A DNA stretch of 32,678 nucleotides, taken from assembly GCA_016936235.1 (NCBI GenBank), contig JAFGPK010000052.1, positions 1-32,678 of the forward strand, in the 5' to 3' direction. The notes under the pieces are model-generated. The model ran no database searches. It saw only the letters and a list, made by a program, of their open reading frames with translations, and was not told the origin of the DNA. A program made the translations under genes and the position numbers. Numbering within the stretch: the first letter of the stretch is position 1; every line of letters begins with the position of its first letter. Source of the DNA: Candidatus Fermentibacteraceae bacterium. GTDB taxonomy: Bacteria; Fermentibacterota; Fermentibacteria; Fermentibacterales; JCC-6. This document shows, piece by piece, positions 14,891-23,466 of this stretch.

Positions 14891-17329
14891 ATGGAAGAAT
14901 CCGACAGGCCAAAGGAAGAACTCCTGAAAGAACCGGCAGCCCTCAAGGGTCTGATCTCCGAACGGGGCGAACAGGGATGTGCCTGCCCCGTCGAGGGTCT
15001 GAACACCGAAGAGTGCGTGGATTTCCTCTCAAGCATAATATCCGCGATCACCGAACCGATCCTGATTCTTGATTCGGGCCTGAAATGCGTTTTCTCCAAC
15101 AGGAGCTTCACTGAGATGTTCGGAATAGAGCCGGACACGGTGAAGGGGGAATCTGTCTACTCTATCGGCGACGGCCTTCTGAACATCAGGGGTCTCAAGG
15201 ACCTGCTGGACGAACTCCTTTCGATCCACAGGGATTTCGACGGGTACGAGGCCAATCTGAACCTTCTGAACGTCGGCGAGAGGATAATGTCCCTCAACGC
15301 CACGGATGTCCACCAGAAGACTGATTCTGGCAGACTCCTCCTGCTGAGTTTCATTGACATGACCGAGCAGAAGAAGGCGGAGAAGAAGCAGAGGGAGGAC
15401 GAGGAGAGGTACAGGTCGCTCTTCGAGAACTCAAGGGACGCCATAATGACCCTGGAGCCGCCGGACTGGCTCTTCACCGCAGGAAACCCGTCCACCATCA
15501 GGATGTTCCAGTGCAGGAGCGAAGCCGATTTCACTTCCCACCAGCCATGGAAGCTATCGCCGGAATACCAGCCCGACGGCCAGATCTCGGCCATCAAGGC
15601 GAAGGACATGATAGACAGGGCGATGGAGAACGGCTCCAATTTCTTTGAGTGGACCCACAGGAGGGTCACAGGGGAGGAGTTCCCGGCCACTGTACTGCTC
15701 AGTCGCATAGAAATAAGGGGAAAGCAGCTGCTTCAGGCAACGGTCAGGGACATTACCGGCCGCAAGCAGGTGGAGGAGGAACTGGCGAACCACAGGTTCC
15801 ACCTCGAGGAGCTGGTCAAGGAGCGGACGGCTGAGCTGGAGGAGAGCGAGAGAAAATACAGGATACTGGTCGAGCAGAGCCATGACGGCATCTATATCTA
15901 CGGCGGCAACCGTTTCCTGTTCGTGAACGACAGGGTATGCGACATAACACGGTACAGCAGGGAAGAACTCCTGGAGATGGAATTCGATGGACTCCTCCAT
16001 CCGGATGACCGTGAAAGGATCAACCGTGACGGGACAGCCGGAGATGGTCTCTTCGAGGTTCCCAACGTCTTCCAGTTAAGGCTGTTGAGGAAGGATGGAG
16101 ATGTGCGGAATGTCGAGTTCTCCGTCCGGGAAATATCCTACGGGGGGGAAGAGGCGGTACTTGGAGTAGCGAGGGACATTACGGACATCAAGAAACTCGA
16201 GGAGGAGCAGAAGAGGATAGAGAAGCTGGAATCCGTGGGCCTCCTGGCCGGCGGGATCGCTCACGATTTCAACAATTTCCTCACTGCCATCATGGGCAAC
16301 ATCTCACTTGCCCGGACCATGGTCGAGCCCGGCAGCGACCTCTACGAGATACTGACCAGTTCCGAACACGCTACAAGCAAGGCATCCAACCTCACCAGAC
16401 AGCTCCTCACGTTCTCAAGGGGAGGGAACCCGATCAAGAAGAGCGTATCAGTTGACAGCCTGCTGAGGGAGGCTGCAGCATTCGTCCTCAGCGGCTCTAA
16501 CGTCACGGCGGACTTCGACTTCCCGCCGGACCTGCCTAAAGTGACAGCCGACAGTGACCAGATGGTGCAGGTCTTCAGCAACATCATAATCAATTCCTGC
16601 CAGGCCATGCCGGAAGGGGGAAGGGTTCACATCAGCGCTGAATCCTACACGGTGGGCGACGGGAAACCTTCCGGCGCTCCCCAGGGTCAGTACGTCAGGT
16701 CGATCATCAAGGATGACGGTTACGGAATACAGGAGGAGCATCTCAGCAGGCTCTTCGATCCTTTCTTCACCACGAAGCAGAACGGAACCGGTCTCGGTCT
16801 GGCCACGGCGTATTCGATAATCAGGAAGCACGGCGGCCACATAAGCGTCGACACCGAAGTGGGAAAGGGAACGGCGTTCATCATCTGCCTCCCTGTCAGT
16901 TCCGAGGTGCCCCGGGAGAAGCCCGTGGAGCTTGAGCACGGGCGGCATCAGGGTGGCAGGATCCTCATCATGGACGATCAGGAGATGATAAGAGAAACCG
17001 CGGGGTCCATCCTGAGGGAACTGGGGTACGAGGTCGAAAGTGCGGCAAACGGTAAGGAAGCCATAGAGAAGTACAGGCTCGGCATTGAATCTCTGCGCCC
17101 CTACGACGCCGTTATCCTTGACCTAACAATCCCTGACGGGATGGGGGGCACTGAGACCATGCAGGAACTCCTGAAGCTGGACCCGCATGTCAAGGCAGTG
17201 GTATCCAGCGGATACTCCAATGCAGTCATAATGGATGAATACGCCAGATACGGATTCTCCGGTGTCATGACCAAGCCCTATTCAATCAACCAGTTATCGG
17301 ATCTCCTGAGCAGCATTCTCAGCGGATGA
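14891..17329 (+). CDS. Soluble PAS hybrid histidine kinase with receiver domain
   Basis: An 812-residue two-component sensor without transmembrane segments. Order: PAS 1 (about 45-160), PAS 2 (about 172-290), a coiled coil (about 295-322), PAS 3 (about 323-435), a dimerisation/phosphoacceptor domain with His458 in AGGIAHDFNNFL, an HATPase domain (N box NIIINSCQAMPEGG from about 564, G1 DDGYGI 608-613, F box FDPFFTTK, G2 GTGLGL 632-637) and a C-terminal receiver with Asp744 (VILDLTIPDG) and the MTKPYS lysine. The HDFNN type H box is common in hybrid kinases of this layout. No output domain or phosphotransfer protein is adjacent, so the receiver may regulate the kinase or feed a distant partner. 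A TATGAT at 14843-14848 may be its -10 box. Signal unknown. Confidence 0.93.
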   Translation: MEESDRPKEELLKEPAALKGLISERGEQGCACPVEGLNTEECVDFLSSIISAITEPILILDSGLKCVFSNRSFTEMFGIEPDTVKGESVYSIGDGLLNIRGLKDLLDELLSIHRDFDGYEANLNLLNVGERIMSLNATDVHQKTDSGRLLLLSFIDMTEQKKAEKKQREDEERYRSLFENSRDAIMTLEPPDWLFTAGNPSTIRMFQCRSEADFTSHQPWKLSPEYQPDGQISAIKAKDMIDRAMENGSNFFEWTHRRVTGEEFPATVLLSRIEIRGKQLLQATVRDITGRKQVEEELANHRFHLEELVKERTAELEESERKYRILVEQSHDGIYIYGGNRFLFVNDRVCDITRYSREELLEMEFDGLLHPDDRERINRDGTAGDGLFEVPNVFQLRLLRKDGDVRNVEFSVREISYGGEEAVLGVARDITDIKKLEEEQKRIEKLESVGLLAGGIAHDFNNFLTAIMGNISLARTMVEPGSDLYEILTSSEHATSKASNLTRQLLTFSRGGNPIKKSVSVDSLLREAAAFVLSGSNVTADFDFPPDLPKVTADSDQMVQVFSNIIINSCQAMPEGGRVHISAESYTVGDGKPSGAPQGQYVRSIIKDDGYGIQEEHLSRLFDPFFTTKQNGTGLGLATAYSIIRKHGGHISVDTEVGKGTAFIICLPVSSEVPREKPVELEHGRHQGGRILIMDDQEMIRETAGSILRELGYEVESAANGKEAIEKYRLGIESLRPYDAVILDLTIPDGMGGTETMQELLKLDPHVKAVVSSGYSNAVIMDEYARYGFSGVMTKPYSINQLSDLLSSILSG

Positions 17330-17377
17330 TGATCCCCCCGGACCTCGAACCCTGTAACTCTCTCAGACGGAGACGCT

Positions 17378-18214
17378 ATGAAAAAGGCAGCAACGATCGT
17401 ACTGTTCCTCTCCTGGACCCTTCTCCCCGGATTGAGAGCCGACTACTGGCACGGCGACTTCACCGATGACAGGACCTTCGTTTTTTCCGGGAATTCCCCT
17501 ATCTACTCGTCGCCGGATACAGGCTCGGAAATAGTGGTGGAGACTCCTGCCGGAACGGAAGTCCATATTTCTGGTTCGGCGGGTGAGGCCCTGCTGGACG
17601 GCGGTTTCATGACCTACTGGTACCAGGTCAGGGCGGTGCTTTCCGGTATCGAATACTCGGGATACATGCCGGGCTCATCACTGGCCATGACAGCCATGCA
17701 GCTGGGCGCCGATACTCTGTTCATGTTCAGCGTGACAGGATCCGACCCGGATTACGGTTTCCGTTCATCCGCCAGGATCCTTTCGGCGGGAATGGTATTG
17801 GATGAAGTGGAATTCAGACCGGTGGACGGTGGTTTCGGGCAGGTGCCTTACAGCTATTCCGTAAGGAGCCTTCCCCTTGACCCGGAGGGGCTCCAGGATA
17901 TCAGGGACCTTGTTGAGCTTTCCTTCATCTACGAGGCCTGCGGCTTCCTCAATCGCGACATCCTGTTCGCATGGACTGGAGAGAGGCTGATCATGGGGCC
18001 CGAGGCGGATTCCCAGTTCGAGGCCTCCGAATACCGTTACATCGAGGATTTCATCATGCCGTCCGACAGCGGGGGCTCCCCCGGAACGGTCATGGTCCGG
18101 ACCACCATATCGGAGTGGGACGAGGAGATAGACGATTACGTCGTGAAGGATAGCTACTCCACTGACCATGGCTGGACCGGGGCCGAGTTCGAGTCGGAAG
18201 GAGAACCCTACTAG
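17378..18214 (+). CDS. Exported protein with probable SH3b-like domain
   Basis: A 278-residue secreted protein with a clear signal peptide (MKKAATIVLFLSWTLLPG..., cut near LRADY). Residues about 37-105 look like a bacterial SH3 domain: SPIYSSPDTGSEIV, a GTEVHIS strand, then WYQVRA and SGYMPGSSLAM, the usual 'VRAxPxxxSxxVxxLxxGxxVxV...WxxVxxxGxxGWV' order. The C-terminal 170 residues are not recognised. Such proteins bind cell-wall or surface polymers, but this one may be only a sensor or anchor. It follows the hybrid kinase by 48 bases and could be co-transcribed with it. Its TAG stop overlaps the stop of the convergent cyclase gene in the palindrome CTAG. Confidence 0.75.
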   Translation: MKKAATIVLFLSWTLLPGLRADYWHGDFTDDRTFVFSGNSPIYSSPDTGSEIVVETPAGTEVHISGSAGEALLDGGFMTYWYQVRAVLSGIEYSGYMPGSSLAMTAMQLGADTLFMFSVTGSDPDYGFRSSARILSAGMVLDEVEFRPVDGGFGQVPYSYSVRSLPLDPEGLQDIRDLVELSFIYEACGFLNRDILFAWTGERLIMGPEADSQFEASEYRYIEDFIMPSDSGGSPGTVMVRTTISEWDEEIDDYVVKDSYSTDHGWTGAEFESEGEPY

Positions 18215-21200
18215 CCCTCTTCCCTCCAGCCGGACGGGATCCTGCAGGCCAGACCTCTTTCCAGGAGCATCTCCCTGAACTCTTCAAAATCCTCCACGAC
18301 TCCGGGTTTGATGTCCATCTCCTCGACTATGGAAAGAGCCTTTGCGTAGTCCTCAGCCGCGCGGTCCGGTTCTTCAAGCTGCAGGTGCGTCATCCCCCTG
18401 ATGCTGAAAGCGTGGCAGTTGGTGAAGTGATCCTTGGCCTGCGAGGCCGTTTCAAGCGCTCTGGCGCAGTATTCGAAGGCTTTGTCCGGCTCTTCCATGA
18501 GTCTGTAGATATTGCCCAGATTAGTCTGGGCTATCGCCAGCGATCTCAGACTCCCCGCCTGCCGGGCCATCTCCAGGGCCGAGAGCCTGTACTGGAGCGA
18601 GCGGTCGTAATCCCCCAGCATCCTTGTCAGCACACCGAGATTGTTCAGTATCATGGTCTGAAGTGTCTTGTTCCCTATGTCAAGCTGGTATTCGTAAGCC
18701 TCCTCGAACAATCCCCGGGCTTCTTCCAGCTCCCCGCTGATGGCCCTGTTTATGGCAAGCCCGTTCAGCGAATAGGCCAGGGATGTCCTCCGTCCCAGTT
18801 TCCTGAAGATATCTATGGACCTGTTGTACTCCTCAGCCGCTTCCTCCCTTCGACCGAGCTTCATCAGGAGGTTCGCCATGTTGGCCTTGGCAGAACCGAG
18901 GGGCCGCATCATACCCCGTTCAGTGAAGATCAGCTGGGCCTTTTCGAAATGCTCAAGGGCGGGGCCGATCATGCCCAGGTCGGAGTAATGGTTCGCCATC
19001 GAACTGAGTATGTTCCCCCTGAGCCCCTCATCGCCCGCCTCCTCCGCTTTCTGCAGTGCCAGTTCGAAAAGGCCCCCGACCCGGTCCACCTCGCCCACCT
19101 CAGGGAGGAGGATACACCTGAACCTTATGGCTGCGGCCTCCAGATCGGATCTGCCCCTCAGACCGGATTCCTCGTAGAGCTTCTCAACAAGCGCCAGGGC
19201 ACTGGATACATCCCCTGTTCTGGCAAGAACGTCATGCCTTGCTTCAAGGGCCATGGCCCGGGCCGGCCATTCCTCATCGTCAGCATCTTCACCTGCAAGA
19301 CCGAGGATCGTGTCCGTTATTCCGAGAACCTCTCCGTTCTGCTCATTGTCCTGGGCGCTGACCAGTGCTTTGAGCGACCATTGCAGGACCTTATCCCTCT
19401 CGCCCGAGTTCTTCCAGTGGCCGAATATCATGGGAGCCAGAACAGCCGACTCGTCCGGGAACAGCTTCTCGTACGCCCTGGCCGTGAGGCTGTGGACTAT
19501 CCTTCTGTTGTGCCTCAGTACGGTGCCGTAGACGGATGACTGCACAAGATCGTGCCTGAATGACAGGCTTCCCCTGTCTCCTCTCACGAGGAATCCCTTC
19601 CTGACCAGGGCTTCGATTGTCTCCTCCCTGTCGATGCCGGGTTCGAGCATCGACATGACCTGATGAAGGACCGGGGCCCGGAAGCTCGTCCCGATGACCG
19701 ACGCGAGCTGAAGGACCTTCCTCTCAGCGCCGGTCAGCATGTCCACCCTGGACTGTATAATTGCCCGGACGGAGGTGGGCACCACCATGCGGTCCCGCTC
19801 CATCGTCAGGCGCCATGTCCCGTCATCCCCGGCTTCTATCCCCCCGATCTCCAGCAGGCTCAATACCAGCTCCTCAGCGTAGAAGGGGTTGCCCCTGGCT
19901 CCATTGCTCAGAAGCTCGAGCAGACCGGGGGAGAAGCCGGCTTCTTCGGCCCCGCGGGCCAGAAGATGGCCTGAGATGGCGATTATCTCACGGCTCTCCA
20001 GGGGATTCAGATCCAGTATCTCCCAGTCCTCGGCAGGGATATCACCGAAGCTCTCATTCGGTCGTTCCGTGACGGCTATCAAAGTGCTGGAGGGCCCGGC
20101 ACCGCTTTCCACAAAAAGCTTCAGCACCTTCCAGGAGGGTTCATCCATCCAGTGAACGTCCTCCAGCGCCAGCAGCAGATCACCGCATGCGCCGATGGCA
20201 TCAAGGATCAGCCGTATGGCCACAACGATGCTCCGGCTGTCCTCGTCGGAGCCTTCGGAGGTTCCTCTCCGAGTCAGGGACAGGAGTCCCTTCATCCTTG
20301 ATGCTTCCTCCCTCACCTTTGCAGCCAGTTTCCCGTCGGGACATTCACCGGCAAGGCCCTCTATCTTCTCCATTATCTCTCCGGGAAGTTCGTCTGTTAT
20401 TCCGAAGTAGGCCCGGAGCAAATCTATCCATATCCAGAAAGGCGTCCGGGAATAGTGCTCCGCATGGCCGTGAAGAACCCTGAAGCCCCGGGCCTGTTCC
20501 ATAAGATGGTGCAGGAGCCTGGATTTTCCGATCCCGGCATCTCCCCTTATCCTCAGCATTACAGTGTTGCCAGGCTCTTTCCCGGTCTCGTCGAGAAGCC
20601 TTGAAAGAACCTCCCTTTCCATCAGCCTGTCCACCAGAGGTGAGCAGATCAGCCTGGCCGCCCTGTCCCATCTCTCAAGTCTAAGGCTTCCGGGACCAAG
20701 GGGAGCGTAAAGGGGAACGGGAACGCTGATCCCCCTGACATCGAAGGAGCCAAGGCGGGAGAAGCTGAAGAGGTTCCCGCATTCCTTCCATACGCTGTCG
20801 GAGACCGATATCCTCCCGGGTTCCGTCATCTCCTCGATACGCGACGCAAGGTTCACGGTGGCTCCGGTGGCCGTCACGTGGCCGGTGGGGTCAGGAGCCA
20901 CGGTCACAGGTCCGAAGTGTATGCCGATCCTGGCCGTTACCGCAGGTTCTGACCGGACTATCGGTCCTGACCGCAGTATAGGTCCGACTTCATCAAGTAC
21001 ATCAATCATTCTCATGGCGCAGCCCACTGCCCTTGCGCTGTCGTTCTCGGCGGCCGACCTCGCCCCGAAAAGCGCCATCAGCCTGTCTCCCTCGAACTTG
21101 TCCACATAGCCTCCGTATGATTCCACCACGGAGGAGAGGAATCCCATTATCATGCTGACTATGCCGTGGAGCACCTCATGGTCTACGGACTCCCCCAGGT

Positions 21201-21372
21201 CGGTGAACCCCGTCAGGTCCAGGAAGAGGACCGCCACCGAACGTCTTTCCCCCTCGATCATCCTGTTCGTCCTGCCTGCCAGCAGTTTCTCGATACCCGC
21301 ATATCTCGACAGGCTCTCCTCCAGAGCCTCTGCTATTCCGTGCGGGAAGAAATCAGGATCTGGAGAAGACAA
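18211..21372 (-). CDS. Class III adenylate/guanylate cyclase fused to AAA-type ATPase and TPR repeats
   Basis: A 1053-residue soluble signalling protein. Residues about 40-225 form a class III nucleotide cyclase with both metal aspartates (Asp52 in FLDLTGFTDLG, Asp96 in FEGDRLMALFG), Lys92 for base choice, and Asn174/Arg178 in TVNLASRIEE, so it is probably active. Then comes an AAA/STAND-like ATPase: Walker A GDAGIGKS (277-284) and Walker B LLLALEDVHWMD (399-410). The C-terminal third has at least five TPR-type repeats (LGNIYRLMEEPDKAFEYCARAL is one unit). Start is TTG 21372. This cyclase-AAA-TPR layout is widespread in bacteria, with the repeats and ATPase thought to gate the cyclase in response to a protein partner. 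It is transcribed away from the transporter gene and meets the SH3-like gene. Confidence 0.9.
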   Translation of the reverse strand: MSSPDPDFFPHGIAEALEESLSRYAGIEKLLAGRTNRMIEGERRSVAVLFLDLTGFTDLGESVDHEVLHGIVSMIMGFLSSVVESYGGYVDKFEGDRLMALFGARSAAENDSARAVGCAMRMIDVLDEVGPILRSGPIVRSEPAVTARIGIHFGPVTVAPDPTGHVTATGATVNLASRIEEMTEPGRISVSDSVWKECGNLFSFSRLGSFDVRGISVPVPLYAPLGPGSLRLERWDRAARLICSPLVDRLMEREVLSRLLDETGKEPGNTVMLRIRGDAGIGKSRLLHHLMEQARGFRVLHGHAEHYSRTPFWIWIDLLRAYFGITDELPGEIMEKIEGLAGECPDGKLAAKVREEASRMKGLLSLTRRGTSEGSDEDSRSIVVAIRLILDAIGACGDLLLALEDVHWMDEPSWKVLKLFVESGAGPSSTLIAVTERPNESFGDIPAEDWEILDLNPLESREIIAISGHLLARGAEEAGFSPGLLELLSNGARGNPFYAEELVLSLLEIGGIEAGDDGTWRLTMERDRMVVPTSVRAIIQSRVDMLTGAERKVLQLASVIGTSFRAPVLHQVMSMLEPGIDREETIEALVRKGFLVRGDRGSLSFRHDLVQSSVYGTVLRHNRRIVHSLTARAYEKLFPDESAVLAPMIFGHWKNSGERDKVLQWSLKALVSAQDNEQNGEVLGITDTILGLAGEDADDEEWPARAMALEARHDVLARTGDVSSALALVEKLYEESGLRGRSDLEAAAIRFRCILLPEVGEVDRVGGLFELALQKAEEAGDEGLRGNILSSMANHYSDLGMIGPALEHFEKAQLIFTERGMMRPLGSAKANMANLLMKLGRREEAAEEYNRSIDIFRKLGRRTSLAYSLNGLAINRAISGELEEARGLFEEAYEYQLDIGNKTLQTMILNNLGVLTRMLGDYDRSLQYRLSALEMARQAGSLRSLAIAQTNLGNIYRLMEEPDKAFEYCARALETASQAKDHFTNCHAFSIRGMTHLQLEEPDRAAEDYAKALSIVEEMDIKPGVVEDFEEFREMLLERGLACRIPSGWREEG

Positions 21373-21530
21373 TTTCGCCCCTCTCGTTCAGTGAACAGAT
21401 CTGAAGAATGAGCAGTGTCCGCCGGAGTCCTTCAGCCGCCGGTGACCTTGCCGAAACCGCCGGGAAAGATACCCCGGCTGCATGGTCATCTTATAATACA
21501 ACCCGTTCGGGGAATGAAGAAGGGAGATCA

Positions 21531-22412
21531 ATGGGAGCGGGTGAGCTGGCGGCACTGGGAACCGCCCTCTGCTGGACGGTTACGGTAATGTCCTTCGAGG
21601 CAGCGGGCAGGAGGGTCGGTTCGATTCCCGTCAACATGATCAGGCTCATCCTCGGCCTGGCGTTCCTCTCCGCTTACTGCGGCATCGTCCGGGGAATGCC
21701 GCTGCCTCTTGATGCCACGGGTTTCCAGTGGCTTTGGCTCGGCCTGTCCGGGGCGGTGGGCTTTGTACTGGGCGACCTTTGCCTTTTCAGAGCCTTCGTT
21801 CTCATCGGCAGCAGGATCTCCATGGTGATCTACGCCCTGGTCCCTCCGGTTACGGCCTTCGCCGGATGGGTTTTCCTGCGCGAGAATCTCTCCATCAAGC
21901 ACTGGATGGGGATACTCATCACGGTCACAGGGATATGCATGGTCATACTGATCAGGGAATCAAGGAAGGTGAAACTGGCGCATCCCCTGAGCGGTGTCCT
22001 GCTTGCCCTGGGAGGGACACTGGGTCAGGCGGCGGGTCTTGTGCTCAGCAAGTACGGTATGGGAGAATACAGCGCCTTCGCAGCCAACCAGATCAGGATA
22101 ATCGCGGCACTGGCGATATTCATTGTCATCCTCCCCTTCACGGGTCTTGCGGGAAGGATAGCCAGGGCTCTCCGAAACAGGGAGGCGGTGGGATTCATCG
22201 GCATGGGCTCCTTCTTCGGCCCCTTCCTGGGCGTTTCACTGTCGCTTGTCGCGGTAAGGCTGATCAATGTTGGCATTGCGTCCACCATAATGGCCATGGT
22301 GCCGGTCTTCATAATCGTACCGGAGGTGGCCCTGACGGGTAAAAGGGTCAGACCGCTGGAAGTGGCGGGAGCCCTGGTGGCCGTGGCGGGTGTGGCGCTG
22401 GTCAGTCTATAG
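21531..22412 (+). CDS. EamA/DMT-family transporter
   Basis: A 293-residue inner-membrane protein with about ten hydrophobic helices in two EamA repeats, typical of the drug/metabolite transporter superfamily (nucleotide sugars, amino acids and other small metabolites). Features are an N-terminal GELAALGTALCWTVTVMSF, the LRENLSIKHWMGILITVTGICMVI segment that ends the first repeat, and the second repeat's IASTIMAMVPVFIIVPEVALTGKRV ending in EVAGALVAVAGVALVSL. ATG 21531 is preceded by AGGGAG; in-frame upstream starts would add about 40 non-hydrophobic residues and are rejected. TATAAT at 21492-21497 may be its -10 box, though no convincing -35 box was found. It is divergent from the cyclase gene. 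Substrate is not predictable. Confidence 0.9.
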   Translation: MGAGELAALGTALCWTVTVMSFEAAGRRVGSIPVNMIRLILGLAFLSAYCGIVRGMPLPLDATGFQWLWLGLSGAVGFVLGDLCLFRAFVLIGSRISMVIYALVPPVTAFAGWVFLRENLSIKHWMGILITVTGICMVILIRESRKVKLAHPLSGVLLALGGTLGQAAGLVLSKYGMGEYSAFAANQIRIIAALAIFIVILPFTGLAGRIARALRNREAVGFIGMGSFFGPFLGVSLSLVAVRLINVGIASTIMAMVPVFIIVPEVALTGKRVRPLEVAGALVAVAGVALVSL

Positions 22413-22482
22413 GACCTCTCTTGATTATACTAGACGGAAGAACGGAATCGGTATTCCAGACATTCAATCCGGAGGTTTTACA

Positions 22483-23298
22483 ATGAGGTTTTCCAGTGCC
22501 CTGGCCGCGTGTCCGCTCTTCGCCTGCATGGCTCTCCAGGCAGGCATCCCGTTTGATGCCGCCGACTCAATCAGCTCAAGGCTGGCTACAGGGGGAGGGG
22601 AGGAAGTGATCAGTTATATCACTGAATTCCAGCCCCTTGAGAGACTGGAGCTCTACCGGCTGGCAAGGGAGATAATGGTCTTCCGGGGTTGGGAAGGACA
22701 GAACCTGGACGACATCGCAGCCGTTTCAGAGGAGGGTATCCAGGAGGCGATGGACCAGGCGAACAGCGCCGCGGACCAGCTATCCAGAGAGACTCTCCTG
22801 GACATGGCGAACGTCATGTCCTACGACCTCTCGGCCGACCTAGCCGGATGCTGGCCGGGGGATACAATGACAAGGGCTGAGAGGCATTTCGAACGGGGTC
22901 TCTCCGCAGCCCTCCAGTGCATCGAATGGAGGAGGGAGCTTGAAAAGGGCGATTACTCCCTGTTCCTGGCCTACTGGGCCGCGGGAATGCACCAGCTCTC
23001 ACTTGGCAGGCATCGAGAGGCCGTATACAACCTGGTGAAGTCGCTGAACCATGCCCAGCAATTCACCATCGACCAGGGAAGGCCCCTGGGGCTGGCCCCT
23101 CAGGTCGGTTTCGAACTTCTGCTGGCCCATGGATATCTCGGACTGGCCATGGAACTCTGTGGATACGAGGACGACCAGTACGAAAGAGCAATCAGTGCAT
23201 TCAGGGAGGGCATGGAGCAGTATCCCGAACTGGCGGATGACTACGGATTCGGGATCGACCAGCTGGAATGGGCAAGGGGCAGCCTGACAGTCGATTAA
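22483..23298 (+). CDS. Exported helical protein of unknown function
   Basis: A 271-residue secreted protein beginning at ATG 22483 after CCGGAGG. The signal peptide covers the first 25 or so residues (FSSALAACPLFACMALQAG). The mature part looks all-helical, with a repeat-like pattern such as YLAYWAAGMHQLSLGRHREAVYNLVKSLNHA (first residues cut here) and AHGYLGLAMELCGYEDDQYERAISAFREGMEQ, which resembles TPR helices, so a protein-binding scaffold in the periplasm is possible. I do not recognise a named family. It is 70 bases downstream of the transporter gene and may share its transcript. The gap of 168 bases after it holds palindromes and the promoter of the next gene. Confidence 0.65.
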   Translation: MRFSSALAACPLFACMALQAGIPFDAADSISSRLATGGGEEVISYITEFQPLERLELYRLAREIMVFRGWEGQNLDDIAAVSEEGIQEAMDQANSAADQLSRETLLDMANVMSYDLSADLAGCWPGDTMTRAERHFERGLSAALQCIEWRRELEKGDYSLFLAYWAAGMHQLSLGRHREAVYNLVKSLNHAQQFTIDQGRPLGLAPQVGFELLLAHGYLGLAMELCGYEDDQYERAISAFREGMEQYPELADDYGFGIDQLEWARGSLTVD

Positions 23299-23322
23299 AG
23301 GCGTGTTTCGAATATGCGCCGG

Positions 23323-23345
23323 ATATTGTCAATATAGTAATATTA
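23323..23345. promoter_or_regulatory. Two AT-rich palindromes upstream of a hybrid kinase gene
   Basis: ATATTG-T-CAATAT (23323-23335) and TAATATTA (23338-23345) are both perfect inverted repeats and lie 16 bases before the -35 box at 23362. They stand out as an AT-rich island. The position suits an activator or a repressor site, but the binding protein is unknown. Confidence 0.4.
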
Positions 23346-23361
23346 AACTAATTTACTGGAA

Positions 23362-23389
23362 TTGACTGGCGGAATAGAGTGAGTATTAT
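23362..23389 (+). promoter_or_regulatory. Promoter of the hybrid kinase gene at 23467
   Basis: TTGACT (23362-23367) and TATTAT (23384-23389), each matching five of six consensus bases, are 16 bases apart. Transcription would begin near 23396, leaving a leader of about 70 bases before the ATG at 23467. Confidence 0.55.
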
Positions 23390-23466
23390 CGTCACAGTCA
23401 TGGTTGCATCGTTGCTTCTTGAACAAGGGGTCCGGTGAGTGCTCAACGCACGTACAGGAATTGACA

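Noticed and set aside
18385-19539. A 384-codon plus-strand frame inside the cyclase/AAA/TPR gene
   Set aside because: It is a shadow of the TPR-coding region on the minus strand, shows no recognisable domain, and GC-rich codon use makes such frames common.
21408-21530. In-frame upstream extension of the EamA transporter
   Set aside because: The extra 41 residues are polar and not family-like, while the ATG at 21531 has its own ribosome site and TATAAT lies between.
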